The notes under the pieces were generated by a model. The model was not told where the DNA came from and made no database searches. It saw only the letters and a program-made list of their open reading frames with translations. DNA of 64,000 nucleotides from Gluconobacter frateurii (lineage in GTDB: Bacteria > Pseudomonadota > Alphaproteobacteria > Acetobacterales > Acetobacteraceae), in contig NZ_BEWN01000001.1 of the NCBI RefSeq assembly GCF_002723955.1, positions 62,001 to 126,000 of the forward strand, written 5' to 3'. The position numbers were made by a program, and so were the translations under genes. Positions 8,380 through 17,376 of this stretch are shown here, one piece after another (within the stretch, counting starts at the first letter, position 1; the number at the start of each line of letters is the position of its first letter).

Positions 8380-11300
8380 TTAACCTGCCGCGCGAAGGGC
8401 AGATTTTTGGTCCAGCGCACTGTTAAGGGCCGCCATGACGGCGTCTTCAGAGAACGTCGCCTGTGTGTAAGCCTGTCCTGCCTGAATAATGTCTGACAGG
8501 TCCTTGGCTTTGTGGAGTGCGACGATCTGGCGAGCCAGATCTTCCGCTGTTGTCTTCACGAGCGACTGAAGGCTCTTCGGTAGGGTCAAGCCCTCGGCTG
8601 CAACGGGTGTCATGATGCAGGGCACACCTGCGGACAGGCTTTCCAGAACCTTACCCTTGATGCCTGCACCGAAACGCAGCGGTGCAACGCTCAGGCGAGC
8701 CTGACCGAGAACGCTGCCCAGATCCTGCACATGCCCCAGAATGCGGATACGGTCGTTGGCCAGTGCGTGGATGCTGTCTGGCATCTCTGCTCCTACGAGG
8801 GTGCAGGTGATGGTCGGGTCCATGGCCCAGACGACCGGCATAATGTCCTGAACCAGCCAGCGGGCGGCATCACCGTTCGGGGCATGGGCGTAGTTGCCGA
8901 CGAACAGCACGCCATTGCGGTTTGTGGTCTCGGAAGCGGTTTGCGACACAGCCCAGGGCACGACATGCACATTCGCCTGAGGCAGATCCTTGAGAAGCTG
9001 TGCGGCTTCGGTCTGGGAATGCGTCAGCACGGCATCGGCCTGAAGAGCGGCGCGATATTCTGCGACCCGAACCTGATTGGCCTTGGCCATCAGTTCCGGG
9101 CGTCCTTGAATGGCGGCCTGACGGGCCAGACGCAGGAAGTGCAGATCCGCCACACTATACAGGACGCGGGCCTTGGTCTGGTTGCGACGGACAAGCGCCA
9201 TGTAGCGCGTGGCGACGTCTTCCCGGTGCAGATACACAACGTCAAAGCTGTCTTTCTGGCGGGACAGTGCATCTTCCACGGATACGAAGACCGGTGCGCC
9301 CTGAACAGTCACGGTCGGGAGCGTGTCCAGACGTGTGGTCAGGGTCATCTGGTCTGCTGCGATGAAGCAGACGTCGTATCCCAGACCTTCCAGTGCGGCC
9401 ATGTGAGACAGAATGGCCTGTGATCCTGCATCCCGCTTTGCATCCGGGCGCAGGCTGTCGATCACCAGAGCGCGTTTGCGCTGCGGTGCGCTGGCAGTTT
9501 TCATGCCCCGGCGACGGCGTGTGGCGTTGAGCGCCTTATCCGTCAGGCCGCTGATGGCCTGTGCACGGGACTGGCGGAGTTTTTCGACCTGGCCCAGCAG
9601 AAAGGACAGAACCTGATCGCCAGCCTGTTCGTCAGCAGTGGCTTCGACAGCGCGGGCGACGGTCTGCTCCATATCTGCGTCGAACATGCCCACAGGCTCC
9701 AGAACCTGCGGTGCGCCGAGGAGGGCGCCATCGCTTTCACGACGTACTTCCAGAATATGACGCGTCAGGGGCGAGAGGCCGCCCGGCAGGATGACATCAA
9801 ACCCGCAGAGCAGCGGACGGCCCGTTTTTGCAACATCGGGGCGTCGACCATTGGCCAGGACGGAGGCCAGAATTACACCGTTATCCACGACTTGAAGCGT
9901 TACCGCGTCTTCAGGAGCTGCCGAGTTCGTGACCCAGCCGGAGATGCGATTGCGGGTGGCGATGTCGATGCAGCCGTCCAGAGGGTCAACCGGAGTAGAC
10001 GCCACGATAGCCAGTGGGGCTTTGTGTTCCTTCTGGTCCATCATCCAGGGCGTGTTGCCGAGGGCAGCACCGTCCGTGACGCGGCGGACTTCGAGAACAT
10101 GACGCTCCAACGGAGACAGCCCCCCCGGAATGTCAAACCGGAAGCCACAGGCCACCCCAATATCCGGGCGAGCCTTATCAGCCCGAATTTCGCCCAGAAC
10201 CACACCGTTATCGATGATCTGAAGACGGACAGGCTTCACGCTTCCTGCAACGCGTGCCCAACCTTCGATGCGGTTATGGGTAACAACATCCACATAGCCT
10301 TCCAGATCACCTGTTGCGGGCTGGATGTTGGAAGACAGGGCGTTCAGACGGCCACGGACGGCGGCCAGAAGAGCGCCTTCCTCAACGCGTGGGGCGCAAT
10401 ACTGAGCCGGAACCGGTTCTGCATTCGGGTAGAGCACGCTGTAGTCGGCGGCGTTGTGGAACATGCCGCGAGAGCTGTCGTCCACGAAGGTTTCAGACTC
10501 CGCGCCGTTTGCGAAAATGACGTCGTGGCTTTCCAGTTCAATATGGAAATACGCGACTTCATCCATGCGCTCGGCCTGCACGATGCTGCTGCCGTTCACG
10601 AGCGACAGAGCCGGGATCAGCACGCCGTCCAGATACATGGCATGGAGCGGGGAGACGGACAGGTCCTGTTCAGGAATGTTCTTGCCGAGAGATCCCTTGC
10701 GGAAAGTGACCGGCAGGATATCGCGGTTGCCATTGGCGAACGTGCCGGAATAGCTGCGGCGGCCGATCCAGTGGATGGGGCGCAGGCCGTTCGAGCGCGT
10801 CTGGATCAGGTCACCAACTTCAAGCTGTTCGACCGGAACGTCGCCGCGTTCTGTACGGATCAGCGTGCCGCGGCAGTAGCAGGGGGTGCCTTCCGCCAGA
10901 AGCATCGTACCACCCGTACTGTCGGACTGAAGGGTGAAGAAGTCGGCGTCGTAAGCGCTATCGAGGGCGATCGTATAGGTGTCGGTGCCGTTGGATACTT
11001 CCAGCGTGGAGGGATCGGTCAGGGTTGCCGTGGCACTGTCGGACCAGGCGAGTTCCGGCAGGTCCACTTTGGCGCCGCTGGCCAGACGGATGTTCCGGGT
11101 CGTGCTGCCGGCATAAAGCGCAAGGCGGCTGCCATCCCCAACGCTGACGTTTGAGGCTGTGCTGCCGCTGTGGACAGCCGCGGTCTGGCTGCCCGTCAGG
11201 GCGACGTCAGACAGGGCTGCACCGTTCGTAGCGCTGTAATCCGTCATTTCCAGTAGCGTCAGGGACGGATCGTGGTCGGATTCACCGTCCAGCTGGCCTG

Positions 11301-13653
11301 TATTGACGTGCAGGGTCTGGAACTGGCCTGCATTGGCAAAACCGTCTGTGCCGATGGTGTGATCGAGGGACTGGGCGTTGCCTTCATAGATGTAGGTGTA
11401 GCGATTACTCGCGTCTTCCTTGGTCTCCATGTCCGTCAGGCCAGCATTGGCATAGACCTGATTGGCGTCGCTCCATGCCACGTCATTGAAGTCTCCAAGG
11501 ATGCCAACCTTCGCGGTCGGATCGCTTGAAAGCTGGTTCTGGACGTAGTTCGTGATGTACTGGGCCTGAGCAATACGATTGTTGACGGTGCTGGTCGTGC
11601 CGCCATGGTTCACGGGGGGCTGCGTGGCACCATAAAGTTCCGAGCTGCCAGCCTGGGAGGACAGATGCACGTTGATGAGCGTGACGTCCTTGCCGTTGAA
11701 CTCGAAGGTTCCAACCAGTGGCAGGCGGGTGTTCTTGAAGGTTCCGTCCAGCTCTTCACTGCCGATGGTGGTGACAGGTTCTTTCAGCGTGACGCGGTCT
11801 GTGTTGTAAAGGAACACGCTGCGGATGTTGCCGCCGGACACACCGCCCTGCGTGCCGTTCGCCGGATCGACCTGTGCCCAGGAGTAGGTCGGGCCACCCG
11901 CATCGGCGATGGCCTTGACCAGAGCGGCAAGGTTCTGTTCCGCACTGACGGTGCCGTCATTCGTGGTGCCGCTGTCGTCCTGGATTTCCTGAATGGCCAG
12001 AACGTCAGGATTATCGAGATTTTGCACGATGATCTTGGCGACCTGTGCCAGACGGTCCGCATTGGCCGGATCAAGGGCGTTGAAGTTCTCGATATTATAG
12101 TCACTGACGAGAAGATTCTGCTCGTCCTTGTGGAAGGTCGTGACCGGAGCAGGGGTTTCCGTGTGAATGACCGTGACCTGCGTGGTCGGGATTAGCTCAT
12201 AAACGCCGTTGTAATAAGTCAGGACGCCCGTAATGTCCCCGAGCTTGTCGCCCACTTCGGCGCTGATGGCAGAACCGGGAGTGACGCCGCTGTCGTAATA
12301 GATTTCGACGCGCTGAGTGTTGATGCTGCTCTCGGTGCTCTGAAGCGCACCGGTAGGCGTCAGCAGACCATTGCCATTGTCCGGCACAACCCATGTGGCG
12401 TTGGAGGCTGTGGCACCGGTCGCCACGACATCATGCAGGGTAACGACCTGACCGATGAGGTTACGATAGAAATCAAGAGCATTCGTGTCGGGGCTTAGAG
12501 ACGCCGTGCTCTTGTTAAGATCGATCGCCTGCTCAAGGTCCCCGAGGTAAGACGCGGCTGGAACCGTCAGGCCGCCCTGACCAATGACCGTTGGGGCAAT
12601 TTCTGCGTAGGCAGCACCCGTGTCTGTGTAAGAGACCAGATTGATTTCTGGCAGGGTAAGGGACTTGCTCCAGGAGGTGCCAGAGTAGTTCGTGACGGTG
12701 CCGGTGATGGTAACAGTCTCACCCACGGTCGGAAGGGTGGCTGTCTTACCCGCATAAACAAAGATGCCTGTGCTGCCGACGGTGTTCTGGTCTTTATCCG
12801 CTTGCTGAACCCAGAAGCCGATGCTGCCATTCGTATCGATTGCCGTGACGACGCCAGCGGTCGTGACGCTGGCCCCCGCATACGGACTGTAATAGCCGAC
12901 GCCATTGATCTGCTGGATTGTCAGGGTCTGGGGCGTGGTGCTGGTTCCGCCAGACGAGCTTCCACCTGTGTCCGATCCGGTGCCAGTACCCGTGCCACTC
13001 CCGGTATCGGACCCCGTAGAGCCGCCTGTGCCGGTGTCAGAACCTCCTGTGTCGGTTCCTGTCCCCGAACCGCCTGTAGAGCTGCCGTCATTAGCGGCAC
13101 CGGGTGTGACCAGAACCGTTCCCGCAGCAGCAGTGGTTCCGTAGCCGTCAATGCCGGCAAGTGAGGGGTCATCAATCGCCCAGTCGGAGGCACTGTTCGT
13201 GTCTGTTCCATCAGGAATGCGGGACGCGCCGGCAATCAGCTTGCCTGTCAGAACCGGGGCGCCAGCATAGGTCGGATCGCCGCTGCCACCGTCTGAAACG
13301 GCAATCGTGTCCCCTATTTCAGACCATGGTGTGGAGGTGAAGGTGCCTGCGTTGGCAGTGTCGAGGTCATCGCCAGCCTTACCGGTGAAATTCTTGACCA
13401 AAAGGACAGTTTGCGTGCCGTTCTGCAAAGCATTTGTCTGGTATGGCGTCACCCAGTAGCCAGCGCTGTTGGTCGTTCCGAGCTGGAAAACATTGTCAAT
13501 CTTGCCCGCAACGCTGCCGTCGCCATCGACAACGATCAGTGACCATTCGCTGTAATCTGTGTCAGCATCCCCTTTGACTTCAATAAATTCGTTCGGATCT
13601 CCAGAAACACTTGGATTAAACATGAATTCATTGATCAGAAGATTGGATGTCAT
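8380..13653 (-). CDS. Multidomain nuclease-Hint-glycosyltransferase fusion protein (1757 aa)
   Basis: Uninterrupted frame of 1758 codons. Domains in order: lamin-tail-like (LTD) fold at about 1-185 (LLINEFMFNP...NEFIEV); Gly/Ser/Thr linker 188-240; two OB-like segments around 244-345 and 395-500; endonuclease/exonuclease/phosphatase domain 510-802 with VSDYNIENF, catalytic Glu in LAIQEIQ, NVHLSSQ, LGDFND, LDHTIG and SDHDPS, i.e. all main metal/catalytic motifs; passenger-like Ser/Thr/Asn stretch 806-915; Hint domain about 921-1060 with nucleophile-type Cys925 in PCYCRGT and SPLHAMYLDGVLIPA; two about 90-residue repeats at 1118-1204 and 1225-1320; GT4-like glycosyltransferase 1390-1757 with APLRFGAGIKGKVLESLSAGVPC. 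There is no signal peptide and no RTX repeats. LTD-OB-EEP is the architecture of secreted ExeM-type nucleases, so a cytosolic-type glycosyltransferase at the C-terminus is odd. Hint self-cleavage could separate the halves, but this is inference. Confidence 0.85.
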   Translation of the reverse strand: MTSNLLINEFMFNPSVSGDPNEFIEVKGDADTDYSEWSLIVVDGDGSVAGKIDNVFQLGTTNSAGYWVTPYQTNALQNGTQTVLLVKNFTGKAGDDLDTANAGTFTSTPWSEIGDTIAVSDGGSGDPTYAGAPVLTGKLIAGASRIPDGTDTNSASDWAIDDPSLAGIDGYGTTAAAGTVLVTPGAANDGSSTGGSGTGTDTGGSDTGTGGSTGSDTGSGTGTGTGSDTGGSSSGGTSTTPQTLTIQQINGVGYYSPYAGASVTTAGVVTAIDTNGSIGFWVQQADKDQNTVGSTGIFVYAGKTATLPTVGETVTITGTVTNYSGTSWSKSLTLPEINLVSYTDTGAAYAEIAPTVIGQGGLTVPAASYLGDLEQAIDLNKSTASLSPDTNALDFYRNLIGQVVTLHDVVATGATASNATWVVPDNGNGLLTPTGALQSTESSINTQRVEIYYDSGVTPGSAISAEVGDKLGDITGVLTYYNGVYELIPTTQVTVIHTETPAPVTTFHKDEQNLLVSDYNIENFNALDPANADRLAQVAKIIVQNLDNPDVLAIQEIQDDSGTTNDGTVSAEQNLAALVKAIADAGGPTYSWAQVDPANGTQGGVSGGNIRSVFLYNTDRVTLKEPVTTIGSEELDGTFKNTRLPLVGTFEFNGKDVTLINVHLSSQAGSSELYGATQPPVNHGGTTSTVNNRIAQAQYITNYVQNQLSSDPTAKVGILGDFNDVAWSDANQVYANAGLTDMETKEDASNRYTYIYEGNAQSLDHTIGTDGFANAGQFQTLHVNTGQLDGESDHDPSLTLLEMTDYSATNGAALSDVALTGSQTAAVHSGSTASNVSVGDGSRLALYAGSTTRNIRLASGAKVDLPELAWSDSATATLTDPSTLEVSNGTDTYTIALDSAYDADFFTLQSDSTGGTMLLAEGTPCYCRGTLIRTERGDVPVEQLEVGDLIQTRSNGLRPIHWIGRRSYSGTFANGNRDILPVTFRKGSLGKNIPEQDLSVSPLHAMYLDGVLIPALSLVNGSSIVQAERMDEVAYFHIELESHDVIFANGAESETFVDDSSRGMFHNAADYSVLYPNAEPVPAQYCAPRVEEGALLAAVRGRLNALSSNIQPATGDLEGYVDVVTHNRIEGWARVAGSVKPVRLQIIDNGVVLGEIRADKARPDIGVACGFRFDIPGGLSPLERHVLEVRRVTDGAALGNTPWMMDQKEHKAPLAIVASTPVDPLDGCIDIATRNRISGWVTNSAAPEDAVTLQVVDNGVILASVLANGRRPDVAKTGRPLLCGFDVILPGGLSPLTRHILEVRRESDGALLGAPQVLEPVGMFDADMEQTVARAVEATADEQAGDQVLSFLLGQVEKLRQSRAQAISGLTDKALNATRRRRGMKTASAPQRKRALVIDSLRPDAKRDAGSQAILSHMAALEGLGYDVCFIAADQMTLTTRLDTLPTVTVQGAPVFVSVEDALSRQKDSFDVVYLHREDVATRYMALVRRNQTKARVLYSVADLHFLRLARQAAIQGRPELMAKANQVRVAEYRAALQADAVLTHSQTEAAQLLKDLPQANVHVVPWAVSQTASETTNRNGVLFVGNYAHAPNGDAARWLVQDIMPVVWAMDPTITCTLVGAEMPDSIHALANDRIRILGHVQDLGSVLGQARLSVAPLRFGAGIKGKVLESLSAGVPCIMTPVAAEGLTLPKSLQSLVKTTAEDLARQIVALHKAKDLSDIIQAGQAYTQATFSEDAVMAALNSALDQKSALRAAG
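9694..10302 (-). repeat. Two tandem protein-domain repeats in the fusion gene
   Basis: Encodes residues about 1118-1204 and 1225-1320. Both copies share the pattern G-[YC]-[VI]-D-[VI]-x-T-x-N-R-I-x-G-W, later D-N-G-V and R-P-D, then CGF, and GGLSPL-x-RH-[VI]-LEVRR near the end. The copies are divergent (not recent) and separate the Hint domain from the glycosyltransferase. Confidence 0.8.
12934..13092 (-). repeat. Low-complexity Gly/Ser/Thr/Asp linker repeat
   Basis: Encodes residues about 188-240, made of short GTGTDTGGS-like units. It is imperfect, in frame, and joins the LTD-like domain to the nuclease part. It may vary in length between strains by slippage. Confidence 0.8.
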
Positions 13654-13888
13654 CGGTAAATACCCTGATTGGAATGGTCTTGTTCAGAATGGTTACTGAA
13701 AAGTTAAAAACCATTTCTCTTTGTATGTAATAAAGAGTCAATAAGGGTTGTTTGTATTTTTCAAAGAATCACAAAACGTTCACTTTATTTCGTTTTGTGT
13801 CATATTCTATGCTTGTACAGGGCAATATCCTGTTGTCAGAAACCAGAACATTCCCCCGCTTGCTGGATGACGCGTGCGGCGTCACATT

Positions 13889-14344
13889 ATGCGCATGCAG
13901 ATACGCCTCCCTGATCAGTCCTCGACCGAACATCTTGCGGCCCGAATCGCCGGGCGGTGCGCTCCGGGCGATTGCATTGCCCTGTCCGGCAGTCTGGGGG
14001 CTGGGAAAACCACCTTCGCGCGTGCATTTCTGCGGGTTCTGGCCCGTGACCCGCAAATGGAAGTTCCAAGCCCGAGTTTCGCGCTGGTTCAGCCTTACGA
14101 CACCGCCGCCGGGCCAGTTTTCCACTATGATCTATGGCGGCTGGATGGGTCGGATGCGCTGTATGAACTGGCCTGGGATGAAGCCTGCGAAGGCATCATG
14201 CTGGTGGAATGGCCAGAGCGCGCCGAAGATCTCCTGCCCGCCAATGCCCTGCATCTGACGCTGACCTCTGGTGCGACAGAAGACGAACGGTTTGCAGAGC
14301 TGACCGGCTGGCCGAACGAACGTCTGAGCGGGATTGCGCTATGA
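13889..14344 (+). CDS. tsaE: tRNA threonylcarbamoyladenosine biosynthesis ATPase TsaE
   Basis: P-loop ATPase that works with TsaB and TsaD in making t6A37 on ANN-decoding tRNAs. About 151 residues. Walker A is SLGAGKTTFARAF, PSPSFALVQPY follows, the catalytic region is FHYDLWRLDG, and EWPE occurs in LVEWPERAEDLLP, all diagnostic of TsaE. Possible starts are GTG 13874, ATG 13889 and ATG 13895; none has a strong Shine-Dalgarno, so the first residues are uncertain. The stop overlaps the addB ATG by four bases (ATGA), which indicates one operon. A 235-nt AT-rich divergent region separates it from the giant fusion gene. Confidence 0.93.
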   Translation: MRMQIRLPDQSSTEHLAARIAGRCAPGDCIALSGSLGAGKTTFARAFLRVLARDPQMEVPSPSFALVQPYDTAAGPVFHYDLWRLDGSDALYELAWDEACEGIMLVEWPERAEDLLPANALHLTLTSGATEDERFAELTGWPNERLSGIAL

Positions 14345-17300
14345 CGGTTGTTACGATCGCGGGCACCGAGCCGTTTCTGGATCGGGTCGCTCATGAATGG
14401 CTGAAACAGGACCCCGCTGCCGGAACGGACGGGCCGGGGCTGCTGCTCGTGCCGAGCCGTCGTGCCGGGCGTGCGTTGATGGAAGCGTTCCTGCGCGTAC
14501 TAGACGGACAGGCCTCTCTTTTGCCGCGCATCGTTGCGATCAATGACGTGGATGAAGAGGCGCTGGCGTCTATCGGGATTGATGTCTCGCTGCCTCCGGC
14601 GGTCGAGCCGCAAAGACGGCTTGCCGTGCTGTCCATGTTGATTCTGCAAACGCCCATTGTCAGTGTTGGGGTGGACAAGACCAAGGGTATCGACCGGGCC
14701 TGGCCGCTGGCCAAGGCACTGGCGGATCTGATGGATGAGGCTGAGCGGAGTGGGGTCGATCTGGCGGCAAGTTTGCCAGAAGCCGTGGAAGAACGCTTTT
14801 CGGAACACTGGCAGCAGACGCTGAAATTTCTGGAAATCGTCACGACGATCTGGCCGAAATGGCTGGAAGAAGAAGGTCTGTCGAACCCCGTTGCCCGGCA
14901 GGTCGCGCGTCTGAAAGCGCAGGCGGCAGCGTGGCAGCATGTTCCTCCCCACACGCCAGTATGGGCGGTGGGGTTTGCAGATGGGTCAGCAGCGGTTTCA
15001 GATGTGCTGGCGGCGGTTGCGACGTTACCGGCTGGACTGGTGATTCTGCCGGGTGTTGATCTGGACCTGCCTCAGGCAATGTGGGACGCGCTTCCAGCGT
15101 CACACCCACAGGCGGGTCTCAAGGAAATTCTTACGGATCTGGGGCTGACACGCGATGATCTGACGGATTGGGACGGCGGCCGGGATCGGGCCAGAGAGCG
15201 CCTGATGCGTGGCGTTATGCTGCCGGAACAGGGGATTACTGCCTGGGGGCGGGATCTGAACCCGCGTAATATTTCAGGCCTGTCTCTGCTCCCCGCACAG
15301 GATCAGCAGCAGGAAGCGCAGTCCATCGCGCTGATCCTTCGCAATGTGGTGTCCGTCCCGGGCCAGACCTGTGCGCTTGTGACGCCAGATCGTAGCCTTG
15401 CTCAGCGCGTTGGGACGGAGCTTCTGCGGTTCGGGATTTATGCTGATGACAGTGCGGGTGAGCCTCTGGCGCAGACGCCAGCTGCCGTGTTCCTGCGCCT
15501 GATCGCCACGGCAGCCGAGGCCCAGCTTTCCCCGGTGGCTCTGCTTTCTGTTCTGAAGCACCCTTTGGCATCTCTTGGTCGGACACCGGGTAACTGTCAC
15601 GCCTCGGCCCGTCGGCTGGAGCGTCTGTTGCTGCGTGGACCTGCTCCTGCACCCGGTATCGCGGGCCTTAAGGCGGCACTCGAGACGTATATCCAGAACC
15701 AGCGTGACCCGGACAATGGTGCCAGCGCGGATGCTCCTGATGAGCCGGAAGGCCCAGCAGCGTTCATCGCCCGGATTGAAGCCGCTTTCGCTCCTCTGCT
15801 CAGCCTCTCTGGCGCGGTTCCGCTCCCCGAATTGCTGGAAGCCCTGATCCATACCGCCGAAGCCCTGGCCGCAACGGAAACTGAACTGACCGCCGATCCC
15901 GAAGAAGGACTGCATCCGGGCGGACGTCTCTGGATGGGGGATGATGGTGAGGCGCTATCCCGTCACTTGGCCGCTTTAATCCAGCATACCGGCATCCTGC
16001 CACCCCAAAGGCTGGCGCATCTGGATTCTTTCCTGAACACGTCCATGGCCGGGCAGATGCTGACGGGCCTTCGCGCGCATCGTGGCGGTGTGGAACTGGC
16101 CCATCCGCGTGTCACCATTCTCGGTGTGCTGGAAGCGCGTCTGTTGGCGTTCGATGTGGTTGTTCTGGGTGGATTGAACGAAACGGTCTGGCCACCTGCA
16201 ACAGATCCGGGGCCATGGCTGAGCCGCCCGATGCGGACCCGTGTTGGTCTGCCGTCTCCCGAGCGTCAGATCGGCATCAGCGCCCATGATTTCGTCTCAA
16301 CGGCGCTGGCCGCTGGGGAGGTTGTGTTCTCCAGCTCCGCCCGACGGGACGGTGCCCCGGGTGTGCCCGCCCGCTGGATGGTGCGAATGGAAGCGTTTCT
16401 GGGCGGCCGTGGGCAGAAACTGCCCGTGCATCCAGCGCTCGAATGGCAAAAGGCCATGGATCAGCCGCTGGATGGTGCAGAAACCGTGGTTCCCCCAGAG
16501 CCAAGGCCTCCTGTGGCACTCCGGCCGCGTCGTCTGAGCATCACGGAGATCGAGACGTGGATGCAGGACCCATATGCCATTTATGCCAAGCATGTTCTGA
16601 AGCTAAAGGCGCTCAAGCCGCTTGAAGAAGGTGCGGAACACGCGGATTTCGGCATGATTGTGCACGAGGCGATGGATCGCGTTCTCAAAGACTATCCGGA
16701 CCGCTGGCCGCAGAACGTAGCCTCATCCCTGAAGCGTGCCTTCACGGAAGAACTGGCCAAGGCCAATATGCGACCTGCGCTGGTCAGTTGGTGGAGCCCA
16801 AGGCTGGAGCGTATTGCGGACTGGGTTGCCGTACAGGAGCGGATCCGTCGAGAACAGGAGCACGCCATCGCGCGGCATATGGAAGTGTCTGCGTCCTTCA
16901 GGATCGAAGCTGCACGTGCACCGTTCGAACTGCGCGGTAGGGCGGACCGCATTGATGTTGATGAAGACGGCAAGGCGACGATCTTTGATTACAAAACCGG
17001 TTCCCCCCCCACCGGCAAAGCCGTGGAAGGGGGCTGGTCCGTTCAGCTTGTTCTGGAAGGGGCACTGCTGGCCAAAGGTGCTTTTGAAGGCGTTCCGGCT
17101 GCCGAGACGAAACAGCTTCTGTACTGGCATCTGACAGGCGGCGATGATCCGGGGAAAGAGAGCGAAGTTCCAAGCCGGAAATCCAGCCTTGATGCGGCGG
17201 CCCTGATTGGTGAGGCCATGGAAAAACTGCGTGGCCTCATTGATGAGTATGACCAGCCCGATCAGCCCTATCGCTCCCAGCCCTGGGCCGGGCATGTGCC

Positions 17301-17376
17301 GCGCTACACGGATTACGCCCAGTTGGCACGGGTGGATGAATGGCGCGCGGCCTATGCGGAAGGAGACGACTCATGA
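14341..17376 (+). CDS. addB: Double-strand break repair protein AddB (alphaproteobacterial type)
   Basis: Subunit of the AddAB helicase-nuclease that resects double-strand breaks for RecA. 1011 residues, normal for alphaproteobacterial AddB. The N-terminal half is an inactivated helicase-like module (LLLVPSRRAGRALMEAFL). The C-terminal RecB-type PD-(D/E)XK nuclease has GRADRIDVDEDGKATIFDYKTG, with the D and D-Y-K triad visible, and a preceding EEGAEHADFGMIVHEAMDR. The ATG at 14341 overlaps the tsaE stop, and the gene ends in an ATGA overlap with addA. A longer in-frame start lies inside tsaE and is not credible. Confidence 0.93.
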   Translation: MTVVTIAGTEPFLDRVAHEWLKQDPAAGTDGPGLLLVPSRRAGRALMEAFLRVLDGQASLLPRIVAINDVDEEALASIGIDVSLPPAVEPQRRLAVLSMLILQTPIVSVGVDKTKGIDRAWPLAKALADLMDEAERSGVDLAASLPEAVEERFSEHWQQTLKFLEIVTTIWPKWLEEEGLSNPVARQVARLKAQAAAWQHVPPHTPVWAVGFADGSAAVSDVLAAVATLPAGLVILPGVDLDLPQAMWDALPASHPQAGLKEILTDLGLTRDDLTDWDGGRDRARERLMRGVMLPEQGITAWGRDLNPRNISGLSLLPAQDQQQEAQSIALILRNVVSVPGQTCALVTPDRSLAQRVGTELLRFGIYADDSAGEPLAQTPAAVFLRLIATAAEAQLSPVALLSVLKHPLASLGRTPGNCHASARRLERLLLRGPAPAPGIAGLKAALETYIQNQRDPDNGASADAPDEPEGPAAFIARIEAAFAPLLSLSGAVPLPELLEALIHTAEALAATETELTADPEEGLHPGGRLWMGDDGEALSRHLAALIQHTGILPPQRLAHLDSFLNTSMAGQMLTGLRAHRGGVELAHPRVTILGVLEARLLAFDVVVLGGLNETVWPPATDPGPWLSRPMRTRVGLPSPERQIGISAHDFVSTALAAGEVVFSSSARRDGAPGVPARWMVRMEAFLGGRGQKLPVHPALEWQKAMDQPLDGAETVVPPEPRPPVALRPRRLSITEIETWMQDPYAIYAKHVLKLKALKPLEEGAEHADFGMIVHEAMDRVLKDYPDRWPQNVASSLKRAFTEELAKANMRPALVSWWSPRLERIADWVAVQERIRREQEHAIARHMEVSASFRIEAARAPFELRGRADRIDVDEDGKATIFDYKTGSPPTGKAVEGGWSVQLVLEGALLAKGAFEGVPAAETKQLLYWHLTGGDDPGKESEVPSRKSSLDAAALIGEAMEKLRGLIDEYDQPDQPYRSQPWAGHVPRYTDYAQLARVDEWRAAYAEGDDS

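Noticed and set aside
9757-11154. 465-codon plus-strand frame opposite the fusion gene
   Set aside because: Antisense shadow within the Hint/repeat region; no ribosome site or recognisable domain, while the minus-strand domains are clear.
12934-13092. Short tandem-like repeats that might suggest CRISPR or VNTR
   Set aside because: They are in-frame Gly/Ser/Thr linker codons without regular spacers; not a CRISPR array.
8380-13653. Intein in the giant protein
   Set aside because: The Hint motif lacks a visible C-terminal splice junction and is flanked by non-matching domains rather than a split single extein.
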